DNA of 64,000 nt from Zantedeschia hybrid cultivar (Eukaryota; Streptophyta; Magnoliopsida; Alismatales; Araceae): assembly GCA_030544215.1 (NCBI GenBank), contig JARZZO010000012.1, positions 42,819,194 to 42,883,193 on the forward strand, in the 5' to 3' direction. The notes under the pieces were generated by a model, which made no database searches, was not told the origin of the DNA, and saw only the letters and a list, made by a program, of their open reading frames with translations. A program made the position numbers and the translations under genes. This document shows, piece after piece, positions 23,480-34,300 of the stretch (the first letter of the stretch is position 1; the number at the start of each line of letters is the position of its first letter).

Positions 23480-25053
23480 TGTTAGTATTAGGTGGTCTGA
23501 AAGTCAATCTAATACTATATATCATTCAGTTTATTAATATAATGACATTAATTCATTGTGTGTAATTAGTTCAATCTATGATTATCGTATCACAATGAAG
23601 TCCAGGAACATGTGCAACAATCTTCGGATTATGATGATATGATAATTACGGTACTAAAGACTTATAAACACATGTTCTTAATTATTCATAATCGGAGGAT
23701 ATTTGAGATGGACAACAAATATCTGGATAGACTAGTACATATTTCTTCAGCTCATATGATGAGGGTGACTGATCCTATAAGTCACTTGTGTGGAGACACT
23801 ATGCTGGACCTGTAGGTGCTCATTGGGGAATGAGTTCACTGAACTGATCCGACCATGAATCGCTGGATGGTATATACCTCACTGTTAACCAGCTCGATTC
23901 TTTTGTCTCGGTTGCGTAAATAATCCTTGAACCTAAGACATCAAAGATACCTCATTGGTACGTCTCTAAGTTTTGACTTTGACTAACGAATCTCTAGCCA
24001 TGGGTTATCAATAATTCAAATGATCAGGTTCAGAGAAATGCCCTCGAAGGTAATTGTATGTTCAATATGGGATCATCGGCTCTCGATATTATGAGAGAGA
24101 ATGTTCCGGGAATGATGCGCTTAAGTCCCTGGCCAGGGCGGACACTGTATTAGATAAAGAGTTATCCGATATAGATTAGCGGCATCTGATTCAAGTGAAT
24201 CGACCGGCTAGGGTTTAATAGTAAACCATACCTTAAGTCAATTTGGGAACATTGCACAGATGAAGGATTATATCCGTGTACTAACCGATGACGAAAAGAT
24301 TCTAATAGAGGGTTGTGATAACTCCAATGCCATCCAGGATCACGCGATGTTGCTTGACATCCAACGTGATTGGAAGCCCATCCGAATTTACTATGAGATA
24401 TTAAATTCGGCTGATTAATTAACATAAGGATATTAATTAATTCAGTGGGTCCGTAAATAGTTACTAGGATTAATGAGCCATTAACTGGACTAGTATTTGG
24501 GCCTAGAAGGTTACACGCAAAAGGTTTTCAAGTCGATGGATAATTTGACAGGATTTTGGATAAGTATGGATTTTTATGAAAAACCACAAATATTCTTATT
24601 ATAAAAGAACGGCTGCTAGGTCGGGGGACAACAACCCTAACCCTAGCCGCCGCCCTCTCTCTCTCCTCTATCTTGGGCGCACACCACGAGGCCGGCTGTC
24701 TATAGGCTCCGCTTCGGCTCCCGACAGCTCCGCCTTCCGTCCAACGGGAGTCTCCAAATCCGCATGTCGCGGCAGACTACGCGTAGTTAGACGGGATCTA
24801 CGAACGCCGCATCGAGCGAGGAGGCGAGGATGATACATAGCGAGGAGAACCGCATGGATACCGCTAGAGGTCGAGCACCTGTGCGGCTTGCGGCATCGCT
24901 CCGACGGAACCGGAGAACGAACACGGATTTGAATCCGCGCAAGGTAAATCAGATTTTTCGGTTTATTTTGTTGATCAAAACTGGATGGATCCGATCTCAA
25001 ATAATTTACTTCCGCTGCGTTTTCGGTAGGATCCGGGCACAGAGAACCCAACA
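23480..25053 (+). repeat. 3' LTR of Copia-E (1574 bp)
   Basis: It starts TGTTAGTATTAGG after the purine tract aagtgggaga and ends AGAGAACCCAACA. It is the same family as the Copia-F and Copia-C LTRs, with several per cent divergence by eye. Confidence 0.92.
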
Positions 25054-25672
25054 GGACTGTCCTAGCAGGGTTTATGGTTTGTAGCCGGGTTGTTGCTTGT
25101 GGATTCAATTGTCAAGTTTGGTTACCTAAGTTACTTTGGAGCTGTGTTTACTACTGGTAATTTCTTCTCTTCGACTTTCGCTGTTGAGGCTGTAACTTTA
25201 CTACTTTCGTTTATAGTTGTCCATTACTTCTGTGATTGCCTAGTAGTGTTTCTGGGAGGTGGGGATCATGTGATCTCTACTGAGCCTAATTTTGGTGTAG
25301 CTCACTCCCTAGTTTTTCAGGTGTGGAGCTTTCAGCAAGCATAGGTGTGGAGTTTCCTTCCTGGTATGTACGCCAACAACTATCTTAGTTTCAGGGTATT
25401 TCCCGATGCAATCATATCTTTTCTTTTGCCTATACATTTTATATTTATGTGGACCGTGTATTTGTTATTGGACTGTATACAGACATTGATATTGTGCTTC
25501 ATGCTCATTTGTACATTTCTTTTAGTCCATGGGATTGTTATATTTAGTCGTGTTTAACACTAGTGTCTCCAGAAATGTTGTTTGAGATCCGGATGTAGAT
25601 CCGAAGGTAATGGTTCGATACCCATTTAGTAATCGGATCCCCGATTATAGGGTAGCAGGTCGTTATAGGCAT
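25054..25672 (+). mobile_element. Tekay-like gypsy LTR fragment (3' part)
   Basis: It aligns with the 3' part of the element G LTR (61500-62136): the gtggggat word, the gtgtggag word, and the end cccatttagtaatcggatcc. It runs to gtcgttata where element G has gtcattaca before its PBS. The following bases could be a decayed PBS. Confidence 0.75.
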
Positions 25673-25991
25673 TGAATTTAGAAGGAGCTTGCTAGAAGCT
25701 TGATCTCTAGCGGGAGTGGCTTGCTAGGACCGTATCTACTAGTCGTGTGCTAGAAGATTTGCTAGTGAAAAAATCTAACGAAGTTGGAGAGTAGACGTAG
25801 GTAACCATTTTGTGGATCGAACTACTATAAACCTTACTCCTCTTGTATGATTGTGCTTGTGTTGTTATCGCGTTATCCTTATCGCACAATTTAATTTTAA
25901 GTACATTGAACTAGTCAAGAGTTTTACGAAAAAAATTTTATCACCCTATTCACCTCCCTCTATAGTGTAGACTATAGCTCTAAATCCAACA
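25673..25991 (-). mobile_element. Fragment of a second copia-type LTR, minus strand
   Basis: On the minus strand it starts TGTTGGATTTAGAGC followed by a word like AGAGGGAGGTGAATAGGG, typical of SIRE/Angela-type copia LTR starts in plants. It is truncated after about 320 bp at the gypsy LTR end. The same fragment is at 30674-30990 in the other arm. Confidence 0.6.
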
Positions 25992-26645
25992 ACTGCCTTC
26001 CAACAGGATCATTGCATGGCTGCCAGGTAGTTTACATGTGTCATGTATGAAACACGTCCATCTGATTGAACCCGGTTATAAATTGCGTCACCCCTCCATG
26101 ACAATTCAAATGCTAGATCTAGCCCTTAAAAAGAGCCTAATAAGTTAGGCCAGGCCCACTAATAGGGTCCAAAACTTGACACGAGATCCGAAATCCTCGA
26201 GTATTACATTACAATTACATTTTTATAACTAATTATAACTTAAATGATATTTATGCACATCTTTCTAAGCCATTCTACAATAAAGTTGCTACTTTGTGAA
26301 TATTTCCTTGAACATTTATATTCAATATTTATATACTTTTTTTGGAAGATAATTTACAAATGAATACCTTCCTATTTATGCACAAATTATATTATGGTTT
26401 TTATTATTTAAATGAAATCACTACCTTTTAATAAAATTTCATAAAAGATACATTACACTGTTCAAGAATAAATAAATGCTCATACGTGTACTAATAATAA
26501 TAAGCAAGAGTATTGTTTTGTATAAGATATTTTTAAGAAGAAATTTAGGCGAAGCTAATTAACTAGTAAATATTAATTTGTTAATAATATTGAGAGACGG
26601 CAGGTTTGACTATAGGGGGTTCTTTTACATATTGGTATTTTACAG
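25992..26645 (+). repeat. AT-rich unit of the inverted duplication
   Basis: About 650 bp repeated in reverse at 30018-30673. It ends near a word tagggggttcttttaca that could be a transposon terminus. I see no frame. Identity is unknown; a decayed DNA transposon or an LTR remnant are both possible. Confidence 0.45.
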
Positions 26646-26869
26646 AAAATTTTTATATGTACGATGATTGCATAGTTTCGTTCCAAAACATCCAAAAAAG
26701 TCCACAGCAGATAGTCTAGACAGAACAATTTTTTTTTTTGGATAGTGACAAAGTGATTATGTACATATTCCTCCAAATAACGTGAGATTCAATTTCAACA
26801 GTGACAAGTAAATTTGCTTCTAAAATGGAGATTTTTTCCGCACAACCAATGTAAGAGCGTGAGAAACAT

Positions 26870-27178
26870 ATGGTTCTAGTAAACATAGCCAAAGGAGACA
26901 TTAGACCTTGTGTGGCCAATGCCCGAAGTCCGTTCAAACCAAGGAAATTTTCGCCATTGGGCGGCTATCCAAACCCACCCGTGAAGCTGAAGCCCCCTAC
27001 TTCAGCGCCGTCCCAAGAATGGACTCTGGCCCCTCTGTGGACCGGAGGCGGAGGAGGAGCCACTAGGCTCGACCCTTGGTCCCCACCGGTGGAGTCCAAG
27101 AGAAAAAGGCCGTATACTTTCCCTCCTCACAATTGCTCTAAAAAATCTGTCGTAAAGAGTTTGTTAATTTTTTTTTAA
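26870..27178 (+). other. GC-rich island with an unrecognised 102-codon frame
   Basis: The frame reads MVLVNIAKGD... with proline-rich and glycine-rich middle parts. The opposite strand is also partly open across the same bases. Composition contrasts sharply with AT-rich flanks. I recognise no domain. It may be a captured gene fragment or a composition artefact. Confidence 0.3.
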
Positions 27179-27911
27179 TTTTGATTAATTTTTTGCAAAT
27201 GTGAAAAATGTGTACTTTTTTTTATTTTCTTCCTTTTTTGACATATTGTGTCTATTAAAAGGACTCCCTTCTAATGGAATATTCTCATTCAAGCATTAAA
27301 TTTGATGGTTGAAATAGGAACTTTGTTGCATCCTTAATGGATGTTAGATGCATGGCTAATTTTGCAAGTATTTGTGTTGTAGTGAGGTTATTTATAATAT
27401 TAGACTTTTTAACTTGTCAGTCACTCTAATAATTCGATATTCGATATCAATTTCGACAATTCTTATATTTATTTTAAACATCCACAATTTTTGAATATTT
27501 CTTAAAAAGTTCCTCAAATTCGTGACTTTACAAAATAAGAATATAGTAATAATACTCAAATAATATTTTTGATATATTCTGATAGAAATATGGTGCATGG
27601 AAAGAAAGAATCATTCTTCTCTTCAATGATGGCTAATTGGGGGGTCTTTGTAAGGAAAGTTGAAAGATTAGAGGGAGCACAAAATAAATATAAAGACAAT
27701 AGGAATTAATATGAAATATTAGGATTAAAAATTTTAAAAAAAAAACTTTTTATAATAACATTGAAAGAGACTGTCTTATTTTCCTCGTGGGATCCGAGTA
27801 CGAGGGTTCAATGTCTCATCCTCGTGGTCCACCCGATCTGAATCCGGCCGGAATAAAGTGAGCAAGCTTGGCGGCATTGCAACTTGCCCAGCTGTGCGTC
27901 TCCAACGCGCA

Positions 27912-28221
27912 ATGGCTACTGCCACTGTAATTTCAGGCGTTCTTCCCAGCTCCACCACCGCAACCAACGCAGCGACTAGCTACATGTTGCCGTCCACGCC
28001 TGCGCTGCGGGGCAACACACGGGAGTCCTCCTGACCGCTACAGGGCCCAGTCCACCGCAGGCTCAGTTCGGGGCGACCTGGTCGCCGGCGCCTCGAGCCG
28101 TCGGCCGGTGCGGGTGAGGGTGGCAAAGGGAACAGGCTGTATGGGCGTGGCTGTTGGAGCGTCGGCGTTCGGGCGGCGCTGCCAGACGAGGAGCGTGGGC
28201 GGCGGAGACGCGGCAGTGACG
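27912..28221 (+). pseudogene. Possible captured first exon with a plastid-transit-like N-terminus
   Basis: An ATG at 27912 opens 40 codons rich in Ala, Ser and Thr with few acidic residues (MATATVISGVLPSSTTA...), ending in TGA at 28032-28034. If one base is skipped near 28000, the frame stays open through an Arg/Val-rich stretch to 28221, where GTACGT gives a good splice-donor word at 28222. After that the DNA turns AT-rich, like an intron. This pattern resembles the first exon of a nuclear gene for a plastid protein, possibly moved by a transposon. I do not recognise the protein. It could equally be chance in GC-rich DNA. Confidence 0.3.
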
Positions 28222-28639
28222 GTACGTTTCACTCCTACTGGCAGTGGAATCGCTGGTTAACCCGATTTAATTTTACCCGAGTAATCATTTTAAAATAGGT
28301 GTTTTTGCTTTAATAAAGTATTATTATTTAAATTCTCCGTTTAATTATGACATAATTTCGAATATTAATTTTAACATCAACATTAAATTTTACTTTCTGT
28401 GTCGGCAGTGCCGCTGCAGCCAAAAAAGAAACGTTTTTTCCACATATATACTCTTAGCCACTTTGATAACAGAACGGCCGCTTATGATGGGAGTTGCTGT
28501 CTGCGCTGTGCACCATACAGCATCGGATCGGATCACGCACTAGTGTATGCTCACTGCCGTCTCATTGCAAATATCAACGGTGGAATTATTTATTTAGATT
28601 ATTTCGAAAATTAATTATTCTTAGGCAAAATTCTAGATC

Positions 28640-29090
28640 CCTCCTATCAATTTGAAATTTATCCTACTAGATTCTGTTATCAAAGTGAGACTTAGAAAAT
28701 GGTATATTTGTATCTATACTTCTAACTCTCATATATTGTATAAATACTTCTGAACATCTCGGAAGCATTACGGTCATACCCCTTCTGTCAAAAGGTCATT
28801 AACTTTAACCAAATATGTTAGAAAAATTATGTAAATTTTGGTAAAACTAAGAGCATGTATACAAAAATTTACAGAATTTTAAAGTATACATGTAAAAGTT
28901 TCTAGAATCTTTTTGACATATTTGATTAGAGTTGGCCGTATTTTGAGGGAGGAATATAATTACAACATCATTAGATTTTCAGGAATATTTCATTCAAGAG
29001 TTAAGGGTATAGATATAGATATGCTTAATTTTTAGAAGTATATATGTAAAAATCTCAAAAAAATAAAAAAAGATGTTTAGGCATGTTCCT
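28640..29090. repeat. Possible fold-back (MITE-like) element
   Basis: The word ggtcattaactttaacc (about 28792) and neighbours are matched in inverted order by gacatatttgattagagttggcc (about 28916). The partial complement extends outward past 28760 and 29000. Ends and target duplication could not be fixed. A degraded transposon terminal repeat is the alternative. Confidence 0.35.
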
Positions 29091-29599
29091 ATCCGACCTA
29101 CAATCTCTGGTCGGACAACATAAAAAATCAAGTGTCAATGTGCTTTTTTACTATTCTTCGATTTTTAATTTTATAGATTTTTTTTGAATTGTCCCATTAG
29201 AAATCAGATAGAGGGATATGTAGTGCATAATAATAGGATCGACCTAAAAAGAATTTAAAAGAAAATCTGTTAGCTGCACCGATAGCCGTAGCAAGTAAAA
29301 CTCAATGCTTTTGACGTATATAATATAAATATTGAAATTTACTCTAGAAGAATGTGGATCGAAGGAAAAGAGAGCTTGAGTTGGAAAAGGAAGGAGAAAG
29401 GCAGGAATATGAATGAGTTCAGCCGCGTCCAAGCATCATACCCTGTGGAGTCTGCTCAAAACACTTTAAAGTTGACTCGAGCACGGCTCAAACAATATGC
29501 TTTTGGTTTTATGTAAAATAAGGTGTATGAAAACTTTTTTCTCAACGCCATAATTTAATTGGTTATTTGAAAATTCTAGTCAATGAAAAGTTTAATTTA

Positions 29600-30017
29600 T
29601 TAACTCTCCCTTTTCTCGATTTTGATACCCATTTGATCATGGGCGACGCGATTTAGGTCAAGATCCCTCTCGATATTAATTTTTGTGAGAACTAATTTTA
29701 GGGTTTTGAATAGCGTCGAGCTCAGGTGATGCGATTCAAGCCAGAACCCTCATAATTTTTTGCATGTGTGACTATTATGCAAAATGACAATTAGATTCTT
29801 ATATTTTGTTAGAAAACCATGTTTAATGTATGTTTGAAATTGTATATTAGAGGCATAGATTTTCATGTGATCGGAATCACATTGTGTTGTGTTTATACGA
29901 TCGTAGATCCAGAGTGACAGTTGTTAAGATTTGACACCATGTGTTGGTATAAGAGTGACGCAGTGTCGATGTAAAAGACCATGTAAAATACCATGTAACG
30001 TGTTAGTGAGTGACACC
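29600..30017 (+). mobile_element. Tekay-like gypsy LTR fragment (middle part)
   Basis: It aligns with the element G LTR around 60970-61290: a gggcgacgcgatttagg word, the ccctctcgat word, tgcatgtgtgactattatg and agagtgacagttgtta. It keeps two GCGTC-type hairpin modules. Both ends are truncated, and the right end abuts the inverted arm. Confidence 0.75.
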
Positions 30018-31598
30018 ATATAAAATACCTATATGTAAAAGAACCCCCTATAGTCAAACATGCCGTCCCTCAATATTATTAACAAATTAATATTTACTAG
30101 TTAATTAGCTTCGCCTAAATATCTTCTTAAAAATAACTTATACAAAACAATACTCTTGCTTATTATTATTAGTACACGTATGAGCATTTATTTATTCTTG
30201 AACACTGTAATGTATCTTTTATGAAATTTTATTAAAAGGTAGTGATTTCATTTAAATAATAAAAACCATAATATAATTTGTGCATAAATAGGAAGGTATT
30301 CATTTGTAAATTATCTTCCAAAAAAGGTATATAAATATTGAATATAAATCTTCAAGGGAATATTCACAAAGTAGCAACTTTATTTTAGAATGGCTTAGAA
30401 AGATGTGCATAAATATCATTTAAGTCATAATTAGTTATAAAAGTGTAATTGTAATGTAATACTCGAGGGTTTCAGATCTCATGTCAAGTTTTGGACCCTA
30501 TTAGTGGGCCTGGCGTAACTTATTAGACCCTTTTTAAGAGCTGGATCTAACATTTGAATTGTGTCATGGAGGGGTGACGCAATTTATAACCGGGTTTAAT
30601 CAGATGGACGTGTTTCATACATGACGCACGTAAATTACCGGGCAACCACACAATGATCTTGTTGGAAGGCAGTTGTTGGATTTAGAGCTATAGTCTACAC
30701 TCTAGAGGGGGGTGAATAGGGTGATAAAAATTTCTTCGTAAAACTCTTGACTAGTTCAATGTACTTAAAATTAAATTGTTCGATAAAGATAATGCGAAAA
30801 CAACACAAGCACAATCATACAAGAGGAATAAGATTTATAGTAGTTCGATCTACAAAATGGTGACTTACGTTTACTCTCCAACTTCGTTAGATTTTTTCAC
30901 TAGAAAATCTTCTATCACACGACTAATAGATATGGTCCTATCTCGCTAGAGATCAAGCTTCTAGCAATCTCCCTCTAAATACAATGCCTATAACGACCTG
31001 CTACCTTATAATCGGGGATCCAATTATTAAATGACTATAGGACCATTACCTTCGGGTCCACATCCGGATCTCAAACAACATTTCTAGAGAAGTGTTAAAC
31101 ACGGCTAAATATAACAATCTCATGGACCAAAAGAAATGTACAAATGAGCAGAAAGCACAATATCAATGTCTATATACAGTCCAATAACAAATATATGGTC
31201 CACATAAATATAAAATGTATAGGCAAAAGAAAAGATATGATTGCATTGGGGAATACCCTGAAATTGAGATAACTGCTGGCATGCATACCAGGAAGGAAAC
31301 TCCATGCCTACGTTTGCTGAAAGCTCCACACCTAAAAAACTAGGGAGTGAGCTACACCAAAATTGTGCTCAGTAGAGATCACGCGATCCCCACCTCCCGG
31401 AAACACTACTAGGCAATCGCAGAAGTAAGGGATAACTATAAATGAAAGTAATAAAGCTACAGCCACAACGGCGAAAGTCGAAGAGAAGAAATTACCAATA
31501 GTAAATATTTCTCCAAAGTAACTCAGGCAACTAAACTTAACAATTTAATCCACAAGCAACAACCCGGCTACAAACCATAGACCCTGCTAGGACCGTCC
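30018..31598 (-). repeat. Right arm of the 1.6-kb inverted duplication
   Basis: It is the imperfect reverse complement of 25054-26645. From left to right it holds the AT-rich unit (30018-30673), the copia-type LTR start (30674-30990) and the gypsy LTR end (30991-31598). The gypsy LTR continues past the arm to 32328, whereas the left arm is cut by Copia-E. Confidence 0.8.
30674..30990 (+). mobile_element. Start of a second copia-type LTR (right copy)
   Basis: It begins TGTTGGATTTAGAGC, followed by tctagaggggggtgaatag, a hallmark of SIRE/Angela-like copia LTR starts. It is truncated at the gypsy LTR end and is the inverted partner of 25673-25991. Confidence 0.65.
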
Positions 31599-32328
31599 AA
31601 CCACTCAGTAGTCACACTGCCCCAGCACACTGGTCATCAACGGTTCTACCACCTAGCCTCAAAGTGACGTGGTCACACTGTCCACTAGCACCACACAACC
31701 GAGCGCGCATTAAGGGTGTCTTACAAATAAGCTAACACTCACGCCTATCCACCCCTATAAGCTTCAGACACCGTAGGGTGAGGTAGTAAGTCCAACTAGG
31801 ACTAATTGGGACTAGTGAGTGATCACTACCTAGTCACATGTGCACACAAACAATCGAAACCACGCCTGGCCAAGGTGCTATCTAAGGGCCCTGGGGACCG
31901 AAAAATCCCACGCAAGCCATAGCTGCAGGGACAACTCGTAACCCTTACCTCTAGGGTTACATCAGACCATAGGGCAAATGGGATAACACCCATAACCTTG
32001 ACGTCTTGGGTTACACCAGGCCTAATGGAGAATGGGTACACAAGAAGCATCACTCTTGGGTCTACAATCACATAATCACAAAGAAATGTAGTTCCGAACA
32101 TGTTGAAACCCTCGCCCCCAATGTATGATTTTAAGTATGCATTAACGAAATTATCTGGCAATATACAAAAATCTAATTGACATAATGTATAATAATCACT
32201 ATTTACGAATGTATGAAATACTGGGGCTCTAGTTTGAATCGCGTCGACCATGGCCGATGTGATTCACAAATCATGTCGTCCTGAGTCGACGTGATTCAAC
32301 GCCTTAAAACTGGTTCCTACAGAAATTG
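30991..32328 (-). mobile_element. Truncated minus-strand Tekay-like gypsy LTR
   Basis: It matches the element G LTR and, more distantly, the LTR of the gag-only element (37000-37600 against 31100-31800: the gctcacgcct, cctacag and gtagggtgaggcagtgag words). The minus-strand end reads ggtcgttata. It stops in mid-LTR at 32328, where element G begins, so element G inserted into it and its other half should lie beyond the right edge. Confidence 0.8.
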
Positions 32329-32775
32329 TGTAAGTACTGAAGTTTCGGATCCAGTTATCGGATATGTTTCGGTGTTAGACCCCTTGGTTTGGACCCTCGT
32401 GGGTCTAATGCATGGTCTCTTAATCGCATCGAATTTGCTCGATGCGATTTTAAATGGCGTCGGCCAAGGGAGACGCCATTTAGAAGCCTTGCAGGTGTGC
32501 CGCGTAGGCGGACATTGAAGCGCATTTGTATAGCCCCGGTCTCATCGTCTGAATGGCGTTGCGTGTGGTCAATGTGATTCAGACATCTGCCAATCTATGA
32601 CCTGTCATGTGAATGGTGTCGTCTAGGAACGACGTGATTTAGCATGTTTCGGTTTGACACCCTGAGCCCTCCCTCATTTCTCTCATTCTCTCATTTCCTC
32701 TCTCTCTCTTCCCTCTCTCCGAATCTCTCCGACTCTCTCCTTCCCTTCCTCTTCTTCCACTCCAACACTCCCTAC
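32329..32775 (+). repeat. 5' LTR of element G, first piece (447 bp)
   Basis: It starts TGTAAGTACTGAAG and goes on like the remnant at 19374-19449. It carries three or four GCGTC/GACGC hairpin modules at 32440-32640. It ends at the target duplication cctac (32771-32775) of element H. A preceding minus-strand LTR holds similar modules at 32230-32300. Confidence 0.85.
32771..32775 (+). repeat. Target-site duplication of element H, left copy
   Basis: cctac directly precedes the H LTR start and recurs at 60391-60395 directly after the H 3' LTR. The flanking LTR of element G reads through correctly with a single copy. Confidence 0.9.
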
Positions 32776-34300
32776 TGTAGACACCGATTTTGGACCACTA
32801 TTTTGGTCATGAACCCCATCCATCACTAGCCCATCGTCACCAAACCCCTCATCTTAGCCATCTCAGCCCACTAATAACTAAGCCCATTAACCAATCTCCG
32901 CTTCCTCTCACCCGTGAAAAGCCAACTGGGCCGCCTTCCACCACCCGCGGAAGGCCAACAACCTTGCCTTCCACCTTTTGGCCACCTTTTTCACTTTTCA
33001 CTATTTTTTCGTGGAAGGCCAGCCAGTCCGCCTTCCACCACCCTTCGAAGGCCAACCAGCCCGCCTTCCACCACCCTTCGAAGGCCAGCCTGTCTGCCTT
33101 CCACCACCCTTCGAAGGCCAACCAGCCCGCCTTCCACTATCTATCGAAGGCCAACTAGCTTGCCTTCCACCACCCTTAGAAGGCCACCCCTTGCCTTCCA
33201 CCACCCTTGGAAGGCCACCCCTTGCCTTCCACCACCCTTCGAAGGCCAGCTCCCTGGCCTTCCACGGGATTGGAAGGCAAGTTAGCTGGCCGCCCACTCC
33301 CCTAACTACCACCTTGACCTCGTCTTCCCCACGATCTCCTCTACTCGCCACCCTCACCTCCACTATTCCGATCATTCTCCACTCCGGCGACTACCGCGCG
33401 CACAACCTCCAACTCTTGACTGCTTCCCATTGGTTCTTTGATGATTTACGAGGATTTAGACCCCTATTTTCCCTTCACCTATTTAAACCCCCCATGTCCC
33501 CTCGAGAAGGGAGGTTGGCAAGGGGGTTGGTTTTGAGGCTAGAAGGGGAGTTGAGCAGGCAAGGAGTTGGAAGACTTCGAAGAGCTTCGAGCGGGAGAAA
33601 ACCTTAGCAGTCGACGAGTCAGAGGAAGCAGAGGAATCCTCCTCATTCCAAATGGGCATGTTTTCTTAACTCTCTCCTTATTTTTCTCCTTTTATTTCTC
33701 ACTACATTCCCACCATCCATCCACTCCGTAGCATTACCTTCTCCTCTTACTCTTTTCCCTTTATCACATTACTTTTACTTTTCACCATTACCACACACGA
33801 GCACCCCATTTGCATGCATGTATCTTAGGATAACTTAGTAACCCTTACTCCCCAGAGGTTTTAAAGAAAAAAACGAGAGGTGGGTGGCCATAACATATGG
33901 TCACCTTCCCTCTCCAAACACCCATCCGGTGCGTCCCCTTTCAATTTTAGTTTATTTACATATTTGCATGGATAGACTCTACATATCACAGTTCTAATTT
34001 GTTCTCTTTACTCTCTTTTGTCCTTTTTCTCTCAGGGGCTCTTACCAGATTTCGCGTGCAGACTACCGAGCTCTCCTCCTCTGGCCGGCCGGAGGAAGAG
34101 AAGAGGAACCCGCTGTCTCCCGCTCCCTCAGAACGCGATCACTCTCACCATCCTGCAGAGCACAGGGACCGTAAGGTAATGCTCCTGGCGATCACACACT
34201 TTGATTCCTAACCCTTCCAAATCGCCGCAGTACTGAGACGAACGGAGAAGCCCTCGCTCGAAGCCCGCAGTAGTGACGGGGGACGTTTCGGGCGCCTACA
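32776..34300 (+). repeat. 5' LTR of element H (1525 bp)
   Basis: It starts TGTAGACACCGATTTTGG and ends GGGCGCCTACA. It contains the 33-bp self-complementary repeat array (33011-33290), a TATTTAAA word near 33477 as a possible TATA box, and CT-rich DNA after it. Proline-rich frames across the array are by-products of the repeats. Confidence 0.93.
33011..33290 (+). repeat. 33-bp tandem self-complementary array in the H 5' LTR
   Basis: About eight units run GAAGGCCA(A/G)CC...GCCTTCCACCACCCTTC, most 33 bp and two shortened to 31 bp. The GAAGGC and GCCTTC ends of each unit can pair. More degenerate units start at about 32910. Confidence 0.88.

Larger units (their letters stand above)
21866..25053 (+). 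mobile_element. Copia-E, 5'-truncated Ty1/copia element
   Basis: Only the RT-RNase H end of pol, a polypurine tract (about 23470-23479) and the complete 3' LTR remain. LTR, gag and integrase are missing at the 5' side, with an abrupt start at about 21866. The right edge abuts a Tekay-like LTR fragment at 25054, into which Copia-E probably inserted. Confidence 0.85.
25054..26645 (+). repeat. Left arm of a 1.6-kb inverted duplication
   Basis: It is the imperfect reverse complement of 30018-31598, roughly 85-90% by eye. Both arms contain the same three pieces in the same order: gypsy LTR end, start of a SIRE-like copia LTR, and an AT-rich unit of about 650 bp. The arms therefore share internal junctions and are copies of one composite, unless the composite is itself a single element. 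Confidence 0.8.
26646..30017. other. Spacer between the inverted arms
   Basis: 3.4 kb, mostly AT-rich and noncoding (26646-26860, 27180-27770, 28250-28640, 29090-29600). It holds two GC-rich islands (26870-27178 and 27771-28250), a possible fold-back element (28640-29090) and a gypsy LTR fragment (29600-30017). It has the least retroelement content of the window. Confidence 0.6.

Noticed and set aside
26870..27178. Organelle DNA insertion
   Set aside because: Considered because the composition differs from the flanks, but no plastid or mitochondrial gene wording is recognisable.
32790..33607. Proline-rich frames of 120-209 codons
   Set aside because: They are translations of the 33-bp tandem repeat in three frames, and the same occurs in the second LTR at 57351-58030.
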